A stretch of 64,000 nt of DNA from CAYILR01 sp964364175 (lineage in GTDB: Bacteria; Bdellovibrionota; UBA1018). The translations under genes and the position numbers were made by a program. The stretch's first letter is position 1. Every line of letters begins with the position of its first letter. Where the stretch lies: contig CAYILR010000019.1 of the NCBI GenBank assembly GCA_964364175.1, forward strand, positions 12,359 to 76,358, in the 5' to 3' direction. The notes beneath the pieces are model-generated. The model saw only the letters and a program-made list of their open reading frames with translations. It made no database searches and was not told where the DNA came from. Positions 49,600 through 57,845 of the stretch are shown here, in pieces.

Positions 49600-51057
49600 A
49601 TGAGTTTGACTCGCGTTGCCAAAGTTTTGACTTTGGTTTTTGTGAATCTATCCTGTCCTCTGTCCTTCGCCGAAAACTGCGACGGGGTTTCCTGTCATGA
49701 AGCAACCAACATCCTTCCGTTCAATCCGAAACAGATTTTGACCCCAACGCAGCTTGCATTGACCAATAACATTCGTGAATTTTGTGATGAAAGTGTTTAC
49801 TCAGGGGTTGGCGATCTGGCTCTTCACGCAACTCCCGAAGAAATCACAAAAGCTCGATCGACGCCGACGGGTATCTACAATTTGATATTAAGCCGACGGT
49901 ACTCAGATTCTTGGCGTCTTTCACATTTTCCTGATCCATATGCTCGATTGAAATCTTATCAGGCAGCTACCAGTGTTTTTGGAGTCAGTATACAAACAGC
50001 NNNNNNNNNNNNNNNNNNNNNNNNNNNNNNNNNNNNNNNNNNNNNNNNNNNNNNNNNNNNNNNNNNNNNNNNNNNNNNNNNNNNNNNNNNNNNNNNNNNN
50101 CAAAAGGAAGCCACCCTCGCAGGAGATTCACAGCCGGCAAGACTCTTTGCCTGCGGACAACTTACTTTTAGTTCCCCATTCAAATGCGCCGAAGGGTTAG
50201 AAATCACTCGTCAAATTATGCAAGAAAGACACGACATGATTTTACCTGAAACTTATAGGGAAGTACTCACAAACCCCACTTACATTGAGGGAGTTCGTCG
50301 TGCCGCTCTAAAAATTATGAACAAAGTTGAGTCAGGACAAATTCCATTGGGCCATTTATTTGACGACATTTTCACTTCATTTACTTCTACAGGAATTGAA
50401 GAAAGCAAAGCTCGTGACATGACCTGGAATGTGATCGCTCTTTTTGCTACCGCTGGTCCAAGCCTCGGAATGAATTTGGAATGGATCGGAGAAGGAAAAC
50501 GAGAACTCAATCAAGTCGTGAAGCTGAGTCTAGCTGTAATCGGCTCTTCTGTAAGTATTCTTAATTTGAGAAGTGCGCGATCTGGGCATCCCTACAGTTA
50601 TCCGCCCAGTGTTACCACCCACTGTGATAACGGTAAGCCCTACTATTTTTGGATGTCTGCTTATCTCGCTCGAGAGGTTTCAAAAAAGCTGCATGACCCT
50701 GTTGCAGCGACAGCCGCTGTATATACGGCAGCAAAAGGTTACCAATTTATTTCTAGAACAGGTGATCGTAAACCAGAGCGTGCGCTTCAAGTCGATACAT
50801 TTGACGGATTCAACAATGTAATGCGAATGGACCTAACATACTCTGCAGCAGGAACCCGTTTTGGAATCGAATCACTGCAGGGTCGTACACCGAATTTAAA
50901 TATAGACGAAGGGATTCGGACGATTGTTTCGGGAGCTCAAGTGAAACCTGCCTGGCTGATGAGCAATCAAGAATTTCAATCTAACCCTAAAAAAGCTTAC
51001 TATGAATGGTCAGATCGGTTTGCTCCGAACTCGGTATTTAAGCTATACAATCCATAA
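49600..51057 (+). CDS. Secreted protein of unknown function, interrupted by an assembly gap
   Basis: The start (ATG 49600, AGGA upstream) gives signal peptide VLTLVFVNLSCPLSFA-EN. The frame is open on both sides of the N-run, which suggests one gene of roughly 485 residues, although the true gap length is unknown. The C-terminal part contains TGDRKPERALQVDTFDGFNN, YPPSVTTHCDNGKPYYFWMS and a hydrophobic segment. No family is recognised. Base composition is AT-rich compared with the flanking bactofilin genes. It is the first gene of the 49.54-53.2 kb segment. Confidence 0.65.
   Translation: MSLTRVAKVLTLVFVNLSCPLSFAENCDGVSCHEATNILPFNPKQILTPTQLALTNNIREFCDESVYSGVGDLALHATPEEITKARSTPTGIYNLILSRRYSDSWRLSHFPDPYARLKSYQAATSVFGVSIQTXXXXXXXXXXXXXXXXXXXXXXXXXXXXXXXXXXQKEATLAGDSQPARLFACGQLTFSSPFKCAEGLEITRQIMQERHDMILPETYREVLTNPTYIEGVRRAALKIMNKVESGQIPLGHLFDDIFTSFTSTGIEESKARDMTWNVIALFATAGPSLGMNLEWIGEGKRELNQVVKLSLAVIGSSVSILNLRSARSGHPYSYPPSVTTHCDNGKPYYFWMSAYLAREVSKKLHDPVAATAAVYTAAKGYQFISRTGDRKPERALQVDTFDGFNNVMRMDLTYSAAGTRFGIESLQGRTPNLNIDEGIRTIVSGAQVKPAWLMSNQEFQSNPKKAYYEWSDRFAPNSVFKLYNP
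50001..50100. other. Assembly gap (100 N)
   Basis: Exactly 100 N, a scaffolding placeholder. The real sequence length is not known. It lies inside a coding region. Confidence 0.99.
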
Positions 51058-51300
51058 TAAATATTCGTTGATTTGATTCGAATTTATTTGACGAGAAATT
51101 GAATTTCAAAAACCGATTCGAACGAGATTTGTTCTAAATCAAAGTAGGGTTTTAATTATTCTTCCAAACAAACGCGTCTGAGCGAATTTGTGCACGTCTC
51201 ATTTGATTTTTCTAGTTTAAGTTTTGAATTCTGAAATCGTGAAAATCGAGCATTTAAAAACTCATGTTAGGGTGATTTCTCCATAGGAAAGGGAATCAAA

Positions 51301-52281
51301 ATGAAAAATCTAAATCGACTTTCGGATCAAGAACTCGTTCAACACACCCAAAGTTTAGTGCATGAAGAGCAAAAACTAGTGACTCAGGTTTTGGATTGTT
51401 TGGAGGAGATTTTTGCTCGGAGGCTTTACCTCAAAATGGGATACAGCTCGATGTTTGAATTTTGTAAGGATGAATTGGGTTACAGCGATGGGACAGCACA
51501 GATCCGAATCGATGCGTTGAAACTGACTCAGATTCTTCCGGAGATCAAAGAAGACATTCTAAAAAATAATGCGACCATTACTCAGGCGGCTTTCTTAAAT
51601 AAATTTCTCCGCCAGGAAAAAAAGATTACGCATGTGGAAAGGCCGATCGAAGAGAAAAAGAAATTATGGGAGGAAGTCCGTACCCAAAGCGTCCGTGAAG
51701 CTCAAAAGCATCTCAGCCAAGTGAATCCCGAAGTTTTCGCGGTGGCGCGAGAGCAGGACAAAACCCGAATCATCAGCCCAGACAAAACTCAAATTCAATT
51801 TATTGCGGATGCCGAGTGTGCCGAATTGATGGAGCGGTTCAAAGAACTGTATCCTCAAGATTCGGGACAGTATGTTGATCTTTTTAAAAAGGCTCTCCAG
51901 ATCGCGCTCAAGGCAAAAGATCCGAAAGAAAAATCCAAATCTATTCCAAAGCAAACTCCAGCTGAATCCAAAGCTGTTACTCAATCTTCAGATTCACTTC
52001 ACACGTATGAAGTGAAAAAGCGTCCGTACATTTCCATCAAAGTCAGGCGTGAGTTGCTCCAATTGTTTCAGTATCAGTGTAGTTACATCAGTCCAACGAG
52101 AGGTCAGCGTTGCACTCAGAGAAAATTTCTCCAAATCGAACATAAAATTCCCTTCGCCAAAGGCGGCGGATCCGAGGTCAGTAATTTGACAGTTCTTTGT
52201 GCTGCTCATAATTCACTTCGCGCCGTGGAGGAATATGGTGTTCAAAAAATGGGGTCGTATTTAATGCGGTTAAAACCATAA
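51301..52281 (+). CDS. HNH endonuclease, intact
   Basis: 326 residues. A helical N-terminal region (LSDQELVQHTQSLVHEEQKL; GYSSMFEFCKDELGYSDGTA) binds or senses something unknown. A charged linker leads to a C-terminal HNH domain: QYQCSYISPTRGQRCTQR and FLQIEHKIPFAKGGGSEVSN, then LTVLCAAHNSLRA, with the catalytic His and metal-binding His/Asn in place and two cysteines nearby. AGGAAAGGG lies before the ATG. The broken copy at 40722-41634 is its relative. Role unknown: a homing-type or stress-activated nuclease. Confidence 0.93.
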   Translation: MKNLNRLSDQELVQHTQSLVHEEQKLVTQVLDCLEEIFARRLYLKMGYSSMFEFCKDELGYSDGTAQIRIDALKLTQILPEIKEDILKNNATITQAAFLNKFLRQEKKITHVERPIEEKKKLWEEVRTQSVREAQKHLSQVNPEVFAVAREQDKTRIISPDKTQIQFIADAECAELMERFKELYPQDSGQYVDLFKKALQIALKAKDPKEKSKSIPKQTPAESKAVTQSSDSLHTYEVKKRPYISIKVRRELLQLFQYQCSYISPTRGQRCTQRKFLQIEHKIPFAKGGGSEVSNLTVLCAAHNSLRAVEEYGVQKMGSYLMRLKP

Positions 52282-52358
52282 TAGTATCATCTGAAATCGA
52301 AGCCCCTAAAAAGCTAATTTTTTTAAATATTTGAATTTAATATTCCGAAATATAGTTT

Positions 52359-53096
52359 ATGCAGATAAAGGGCTTAAGATATTTCGTTGGTTACATTCTG
52401 CTAGCCATGTTTACGACTGCAACAATGAATAATTCCCATGGAGCAATGTATCTTGAGAATCTTTTATGGAAAAAACAAAATTTAATCGCTTGTTTTAAAA
52501 AAGACAAAACCTCAAGCGATTTAATCAAGATGTATAGGAAAAGAATAATAGAAGTTTTTCAAAATAGCTGGGGAAAATATTCGGCCTTAAAAATAAATTT
52601 TTTGCAGGAATGTGATAAAACACAAGAACCCGATATCAAAATTGTTATTGTTGTTACTGCTGAGGGTACTCATGGAACAACTCCAATTGGTACAGGTTGT
52701 CTTGGCCCCAATTCCTTCATGACGCTCTATTTTGACGAAAAAAAAGTCGTTGCAAAAATGGCAATGGACTACATGATTGTGCATGAGTTTGGGCATGCAT
52801 TAGGTTTTTTGCATGAACAGACGAGAGAGGATTTCGGAAAAATTGATCGGAAATTAATTGAAGAAATGTGTGATGCAAGCGGATTAACCGAAATTTATAA
52901 TTCAGATGACTTTGCGAATGAATCGCATATAGAAAAACTCAATAAGTCAAACGTGTTAAAAAAAATTGGCGTTTATGACCCTCACTCAGTAATGCATAGC
53001 TGTACTGGACAGACCAAATATAACTTAGAACCATCTGAGATGTTGAGTCCTTTAGACATGAAAGCCCTTAGGATTTTATATGGCAACCCATTGTAG
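52359..53096 (+). CDS. Secreted astacin-type zinc metalloprotease
   Basis: 245 residues with an N-terminal signal or anchor segment (FVGYILLAMFTTATM). The metzincin zinc signature is complete: MIVHEFGHALGFLHEQTRED, that is HExxHxxGxxHE, and the Met-turn is YDPHSVMHSCTG. This combination marks astacin (M12A)-like enzymes. Four cysteines could form disulfides. The gene is markedly AT-rich. It is the protease of the second HNH-bearing segment. No ribosome binding site is seen at ATG 52359. Confidence 0.9.
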   Translation: MQIKGLRYFVGYILLAMFTTATMNNSHGAMYLENLLWKKQNLIACFKKDKTSSDLIKMYRKRIIEVFQNSWGKYSALKINFLQECDKTQEPDIKIVIVVTAEGTHGTTPIGTGCLGPNSFMTLYFDEKKVVAKMAMDYMIVHEFGHALGFLHEQTREDFGKIDRKLIEEMCDASGLTEIYNSDDFANESHIEKLNKSNVLKKIGVYDPHSVMHSCTGQTKYNLEPSEMLSPLDMKALRILYGNPL

Positions 53097-53106
53097 TTTC
53101 TTTTTA

Positions 53107-53150
53107 AAAGGAAAAGGTGCCTAAAAGAATATACCTTTTAGACTTTTTGA
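53107..53150 (+). terminator. Weak terminator after the metalloprotease
   Basis: TAAAAGG and CCTTTTA are inverted repeats in the region just after the gene (the second arm near 53134-53140), followed by GACTTTTTG. The stem is A+T-rich and the loop long, so efficiency would be modest. Confidence 0.4.
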
Positions 53151-53151
53151 T

Positions 53152-53168
53152 GGTGGGTGTGTCAATTT
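53152..53168. repeat. 17-bp direct repeat, right copy
   Basis: Identical to 49538-49554. On this side it lies directly upstream of TATACT (53185-53190), a possible -10 box for the FrzS-like gene, so the repeat is part of that promoter region. Confidence 0.8.
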
Positions 53169-53209
53169 TCGGGTCAATTTCTGCTATACTTCCGCCGATG
53201 AGTTGAGTG

Positions 53210-55213
53210 ATGAAGATTCTAGTATTGAATCCATTCGTCGACGCGTCGCATGAAATCGTGCTTTCCCTTCAGAAAAAGGGATTCGCGGTGTTGGTGTCGT
53301 CGGACTCCAAAGAGGCTGCACAAATGTTGCAAGTCCATGGGGCGAGTGTGGATTTATGGGTGATTCACCGCGAGGATGCGCAGGGGCAGGGCGAGCCGGG
53401 GCTTGAGCTCGTCAAAAAATTGAAGGCGAATCCTCAGTTTCAGAATATTCCCTTTGTTTTGAGTACAGCGGTTTGGAAAGACGCCCAGTGCGTTCAGCAT
53501 CAGGGCACGGACTTGGGTGCGAACGCTTATCTACCGTGGCCGTTTAATAGCGCAGCGCTCAGTCAATTGGTTGACGCGGTTTTAGGTCCAGCTACTGCTC
53601 CATCAGTCACGGCTGCACCGTCTGCTACATCGTTGACCGCAGGGACCGGCAGTTTTTCTCTCGAAAGCGCCGATGTGATTTTCAATCAGCCGCTGACTGA
53701 GCGTCAGGGGACCGCGAGCATTATGTTAGAGGCTCCGGATCATGGTGGAACCAATCCGGGAGTGGAATCGGATTTCGCAAAACCCGAAGAAGACGCAGCC
53801 ACCAAAGTTCTACAAGACATGTTGATGCCGGCTCTGGATGAGCCTGTTGCGGCAGAAGAAGTCGTGGCGGTCGCGCCTCCGTCGGAACCCGTTGCTCCTG
53901 GTACCACAGTAGCTCCTGGACTGAGTCCTCCACCTTCAGCCGAAAAAGCGGCACCCGCAGCGCCCGGAGGCGAGGGCATAGCGATCAATCTTGATTCTGT
54001 GGCAGGTTTAGAAAACGCAGAGATCGAAACTTCAGGACAGCAAGGATCTGTCTCCGTCGCTTCTGCTCCAGCAGCAGTTTCACAGGATGATGCTCTGGTC
54101 ATTCAGTCAACGCAAGTTCCCGTGGTTTCTGCTTCCTCTGCTGAAATCCCCGCAGAAGTGCCTGCAGTCGCCGTCCCGCCCGCGGCAGGTTCTGCTTTTG
54201 ATCCGTCATTATTGAAATTGGACGACGAGCCAGAGTCTTCGTCGTCCGCATCGATTCCAGATATGTCGATGAGTTCAATCGCTGCTGAGCAACAGCCTCA
54301 AAACTTGGAAACTCAATCTCAAGCTTCGGTTCAACCCCCGATTGATTCGCAGGCCGCGGCGGAGATGCCGTATCTTTATTCGAGCAAAAAATCAGGTTTG
54401 CCTCACGAAGCAGGATTCCCCGTTTCAGTCGGTGACGCGATTGTTCCGGGAGGAGCGGCGCAAGCCCCCGATTCAGAGACACTGAAAAAATACCTCATGC
54501 TTCGCGAAAGCGACGTGTCTTCTCTTTCTGCACAATTGCATGCGGCGATGGAGCAGCTTCGAGCTGGCGAAGATATGCTACGCGTGGAGAAGGCGCGAGC
54601 AGCTGAGTTAGCTCACATCGTCAATGAGCAAAAAAAGAAAATCGAAGAACTGGAACAGAGCAAGCAAGCTGCCGTGGAATCCATTCAACGAGAGACAGAA
54701 GATCTGAAGTTCCAGCTCAAGACTAAAGTCGACAAGGCCAAAGTTATGGAGCGCCAGGTTCAAGAGGCGATTGAGGACTTGGAAAAAGTAAAAGAGCGTG
54801 TCCGGATTGATATCCGCAAGATTCGTGTTCGTGAAAAAGAACTTGAGAATCGGTTGGAGATCATGAAAAAAGATTCCGAGGTCCTCTTGATTTCGCGTGA
54901 AAGCAAGATCGTCGAACTCAAACGAAAAGTGGATCTGCTGGAGTTCAATATGGATTTATTGCAAGATCAATTGAGTAAGGAAAAAGACGCTGCGATCCGA
55001 CTGCGTGATAAACTGATCAGAGGTTCACAAGCGATTCGATTGGCCGGGGGTTTATTAGACGCCTCCGGAAACGTAGTTTTCGACACTCAGGCGATGACCC
55101 ATGAGGTGACCATTACCGCAACAGATACAGCCAAGGCTCAGCAGGCTGAATCCAGTGCGGCTACTGTCGTGATGGAATCCACGCCGACCGAAGTGACTAA
55201 ACGCGCATCATGA
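53210..55213 (+). CDS. FrzS-like pseudo-receiver coiled-coil protein
   Basis: 667 residues. Residues 1-125 have a receiver fold (KILVLNPFVDASHEIVLSLQ) but the phospho-acceptor Asp is replaced (LWVIHREDAQG) and the switch Lys is Trp (YLPWPFN), so it cannot be phosphorylated normally. A Pro/Ala/Ser/Glu-rich region follows to about residue 420, then a coiled coil of about 170 residues (RESDVSSLSAQLHAAMEQLR onwards). This is the layout of the myxobacterial motility protein FrzS. The next gene starts in an ATGA overlap. A GTG 3 nt upstream is an alternative start. Confidence 0.8.
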   Translation: MKILVLNPFVDASHEIVLSLQKKGFAVLVSSDSKEAAQMLQVHGASVDLWVIHREDAQGQGEPGLELVKKLKANPQFQNIPFVLSTAVWKDAQCVQHQGTDLGANAYLPWPFNSAALSQLVDAVLGPATAPSVTAAPSATSLTAGTGSFSLESADVIFNQPLTERQGTASIMLEAPDHGGTNPGVESDFAKPEEDAATKVLQDMLMPALDEPVAAEEVVAVAPPSEPVAPGTTVAPGLSPPPSAEKAAPAAPGGEGIAINLDSVAGLENAEIETSGQQGSVSVASAPAAVSQDDALVIQSTQVPVVSASSAEIPAEVPAVAVPPAAGSAFDPSLLKLDDEPESSSSASIPDMSMSSIAAEQQPQNLETQSQASVQPPIDSQAAAEMPYLYSSKKSGLPHEAGFPVSVGDAIVPGGAAQAPDSETLKKYLMLRESDVSSLSAQLHAAMEQLRAGEDMLRVEKARAAELAHIVNEQKKKIEELEQSKQAAVESIQRETEDLKFQLKTKVDKAKVMERQVQEAIEDLEKVKERVRIDIRKIRVREKELENRLEIMKKDSEVLLISRESKIVELKRKVDLLEFNMDLLQDQLSKEKDAAIRLRDKLIRGSQAIRLAGGLLDASGNVVFDTQAMTHEVTITATDTAKAQQAESSAATVVMESTPTEVTKRAS

Positions 55214-56583
55214 CCTTCAAAATTCTATTGATCTGCGAAGATCCCCAGCAAGCGAATTTGTATTCAGATCTGATTTCTGAAATGGGCGATTGCACGATCG
55301 ATGTTCTGAGTCGCATGGCGACACCCGTGGATTGGGCGATGAATGGCCAGCACTACCATCTGGTTGTGATGGATTCCTTGGGTAAGGAAGCGTTTTTTCT
55401 TCTCGACCGCATCAAAAGAATGAGTCCGCAGACCAGTGTGATTTTGGCATCCGACGCGCAGGATCCAGCTTCGATTGAAGAGGCTGTGATGGCGATGCGG
55501 ATGGGAGCTGAGGATTTTTTTGGCAAGCCCATCCAAATCGATAAATTTCAGATGGCCGTGCGTCGTTGTCTGGATCAGAAAACTGTTTTTGCCGAGGGTT
55601 CTGCTCAAGCCTCGGGTTACATGAATTTAATCAGCAGCTGCCAGATGATTTCCGCTTCGATGGAAAAGTCGCGCGTGTTCTCGATTGTGATGGGATATTT
55701 TTCTAGGCAACTCAAGACCAGCCACATCGCAATCTATGCGATGGAGGGGGGGAAGCCAATCTGTCTCGACCATTTCATCGAGGAAGAGGAGAAGCGGGAT
55801 CACGCGATGCAGGAGGTTCTGGATATCGCTCTGCATGTTTCCAATCCTTTTCCTCATATGTTGGAATCGGGTGAATACTATCGTTTTGTCGAGAAGAGTC
55901 AGCTGATGCCCGGGCTTTTTGTTTTTCGGTTCGCATTCGGGGATCAGAAAGAAAATTTTTGCCTTTGCCTATCTCCGCAGAAACTGGATTCGATGGACGC
56001 ATTCACGGATTGCCTCGGGATTTTGAGATCCCAAATCGAGGTGACAGGTAGGAATATCGAAAATTTCCAAAGTGCCCAAAAATTGGCGTTTGTCGATGAT
56101 GCGACCGGATTGTTTAATACACGATATTTGCATACGGTTTTGGATCAAGAGATTGCTGCATTCCAAGCCACTGGGAGATCATTCGCTGTGCTATTTGTTG
56201 ACGCGGATCATTTCAAACAAGTCAATGACCAGCATGGCCATATGATAGGGACGCGATTGTTGAACGAGCTAGGGCATCATTTGAAGGAGCAGCTTCGGGA
56301 TTCGGATTCAGTGATCAGGTACGGGGGGGACGAGTTCGTCGCGATTTTGTCGCCCTGTGATTTGAACACTGCTAAGGCCGTAGCAGAGAGGATTCGGCAA
56401 TCCGTTGAAATCAAAGATTTTATCAACGAAGACGATGTAAAGGTTAGATTCACCGTGTCGATCGGTGTCGCTTTGTTCCCATTGCATGCAAACTCCAAGA
56501 AAGCGATAATAGATGCTGCGGACACCGCGATGTACAAAGCCAAAAAAGGTTCCAGAAACTCAGTAGTCATTGGATTGGAGTGA
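55210..56583 (+). CDS. Response regulator diguanylate cyclase (REC-GGDEF)
   Basis: 457 residues. An N-terminal receiver has the acidic pair (LLICEDPQQANLY), Asp in LVVMDSLGKEAF and Lys in DFFGKPIQID. A middle region of about 150 residues resembles GAF. The C-terminal GGDEF domain reads DDATGLFNTRYLHTVLDQEI, FVDADHFKQVNDQHGHMIG and RDSDSVIRYGGDEFVAIL, so it should make c-di-GMP. RDSD five residues before GGDEF is an intact inhibitory I-site. Coupled to the FrzS-like gene. Confidence 0.93.
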   Translation: MTFKILLICEDPQQANLYSDLISEMGDCTIDVLSRMATPVDWAMNGQHYHLVVMDSLGKEAFFLLDRIKRMSPQTSVILASDAQDPASIEEAVMAMRMGAEDFFGKPIQIDKFQMAVRRCLDQKTVFAEGSAQASGYMNLISSCQMISASMEKSRVFSIVMGYFSRQLKTSHIAIYAMEGGKPICLDHFIEEEEKRDHAMQEVLDIALHVSNPFPHMLESGEYYRFVEKSQLMPGLFVFRFAFGDQKENFCLCLSPQKLDSMDAFTDCLGILRSQIEVTGRNIENFQSAQKLAFVDDATGLFNTRYLHTVLDQEIAAFQATGRSFAVLFVDADHFKQVNDQHGHMIGTRLLNELGHHLKEQLRDSDSVIRYGGDEFVAILSPCDLNTAKAVAERIRQSVEIKDFINEDDVKVRFTVSIGVALFPLHANSKKAIIDAADTAMYKAKKGSRNSVVIGLE

Positions 56584-56589
56584 GCACAC

Positions 56590-57753
56590 TTGTCCACGTC
56601 GGCTGAAAACAACATCATCGCCCAAGAGGGTGGCGCGCCTGAAGCGCCTGCTGAGCGGCTCAAGCAGAAATACCGCTTGGTTGTAAGTGATTTTCACTTG
56701 GGTAAGGGCAGGTATTTCCGGGATGGCACGCAGAACATCCTCGAAGATTTTATTTACGATCGCGAGTTTTCGGAGTTCTTGAATTACTATCGCTCAGGGC
56801 AATTCGCCGATGCAGAAGTTGAATTGGTTTTGAACGGGGATATTTTGAATCTCCTGCAAATCGATACTTGGGGAGTGCACACTCACTTGATTACCGAGCG
56901 AAGTGTTACCCGCGCTGTGCAAAAAATCACCGCTGGCCACCCCGAATTTTTCCAGGCACTACGCCGTTTTGGCGCTGCGCCCGGGCATTCGATCACATAC
57001 ATTGTGGGCAATCACGATGTGGGGATGTTGTGGAATGGACCCCGGAAGGTTTTCGCGGAGGCTTGCGGCACAGAAGTGAAGTTTTTTGATGTCGCCTATG
57101 TCAAGGATGGGATTTACATCGAGCACGGTCAGCAGCACGAGAGTTTTGCCCGCGTGGACATGCAGCGCCCGTTTGTGAAACGAGGTTTACCCGAGCCGGT
57201 TTTGAGTTTGCCCTGGGGTTCTCTTTTTGTTGCCATCATGATGCCGAGCTTGAAGCAGGAGCGAGCTCACGTCGACAAAGTCCGCCCGTTCAGCACATTT
57301 CTGAGTTGGACTGCTCTTCATGATTTTTTCTGGGGAATCAAGACGGGATGGAAGGTCCTTTTGTTCATCATGGATACAGTTTTACTCCGACGCAGATATC
57401 AGGTCGGTCCGGGTCTCGCCACGTCTATCCGAACACTGCGCGAGGTGACCGTTTATCCGAACTACGACAAGATCGCGATCAAGATCCTCGAGGAGAACGA
57501 CGACGTTTACACCGTGATCTTCGGGCACACGCATATTTTGCGCTATCGTCAGTGGCGCGAAGGAAAAGAATATTACAACGAAGGCACGTGGAACGAAGTC
57601 ACCAACTTGGATCTGAGTGACTACGGCACACGCACACGATTGACCTACGCATTCATCGAATACCCGCCGCCCGGCGCCCAAGGTGGCCGCCCCAAGACCC
57701 GGATCAAGGAGTGGAAGGGGTACACCCAGCCTGAGATTGACGTTTTGATCTGA
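56590..57753 (+). CDS. Calcineurin-like metallophosphoesterase
   Basis: 387 residues, starting at TTG 56590, 6 nt after the diguanylate cyclase stop. All metal motifs are seen: VVSDFHLGKG, LVLNGDILN, YIVGNHDVG, IEHGQQHE and FGHTHILRY. Two hydrophobic stretches (residues about 205-260) suggest membrane association. Arrangement is like LpxH/UDP-sugar hydrolases and related enzymes, but longer. In this operon it could degrade a nucleotide or lipid signal; that is inference. Its TGA is followed at once by a paired-hairpin element. Confidence 0.88.
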   Translation: MSTSAENNIIAQEGGAPEAPAERLKQKYRLVVSDFHLGKGRYFRDGTQNILEDFIYDREFSEFLNYYRSGQFADAEVELVLNGDILNLLQIDTWGVHTHLITERSVTRAVQKITAGHPEFFQALRRFGAAPGHSITYIVGNHDVGMLWNGPRKVFAEACGTEVKFFDVAYVKDGIYIEHGQQHESFARVDMQRPFVKRGLPEPVLSLPWGSLFVAIMMPSLKQERAHVDKVRPFSTFLSWTALHDFFWGIKTGWKVLLFIMDTVLLRRRYQVGPGLATSIRTLREVTVYPNYDKIAIKILEENDDVYTVIFGHTHILRYRQWREGKEYYNEGTWNEVTNLDLSDYGTRTRLTYAFIEYPPPGAQGGRPKTRIKEWKGYTQPEIDVLI

Positions 57754-57778
57754 CAAAGTTCGCCAAACGCGAACTTTG
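57754..57778. repeat. Paired-hairpin family, locus 2, copy A
   Basis: CAAAGTTCGC-CAAAC-GCGAACTTTG, a 10-bp perfect stem, directly after the stop codon of the phosphoesterase. It may also end transcription, although no T-run follows. Confidence 0.92.
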
Positions 57779-57805
57779 GAGGTAAATCTGCTCATCATCT
57801 GGACT

Positions 57806-57830
57806 CAAAGTTCGCTAAATGCGAACTTTG
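57806..57830. repeat. Paired-hairpin family, locus 2, copy B
   Basis: CAAAGTTCGC-TAAAT-GCGAACTTTG, same 10-bp stem as copy A, 52 nt away centre to centre. It ends just before GCGGAGGGG, the ribosome binding site of uvrC. The loop differs from copy A at its first and last base. Confidence 0.92.
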
Positions 57831-57845
57831 GCGGAGGGGCTGCTC

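Noticed and set aside
50001..50100. Run of N read as 34 unknown residues
   Set aside because: It is a scaffold placeholder of fixed length; neither reading frame nor length can be trusted across it.
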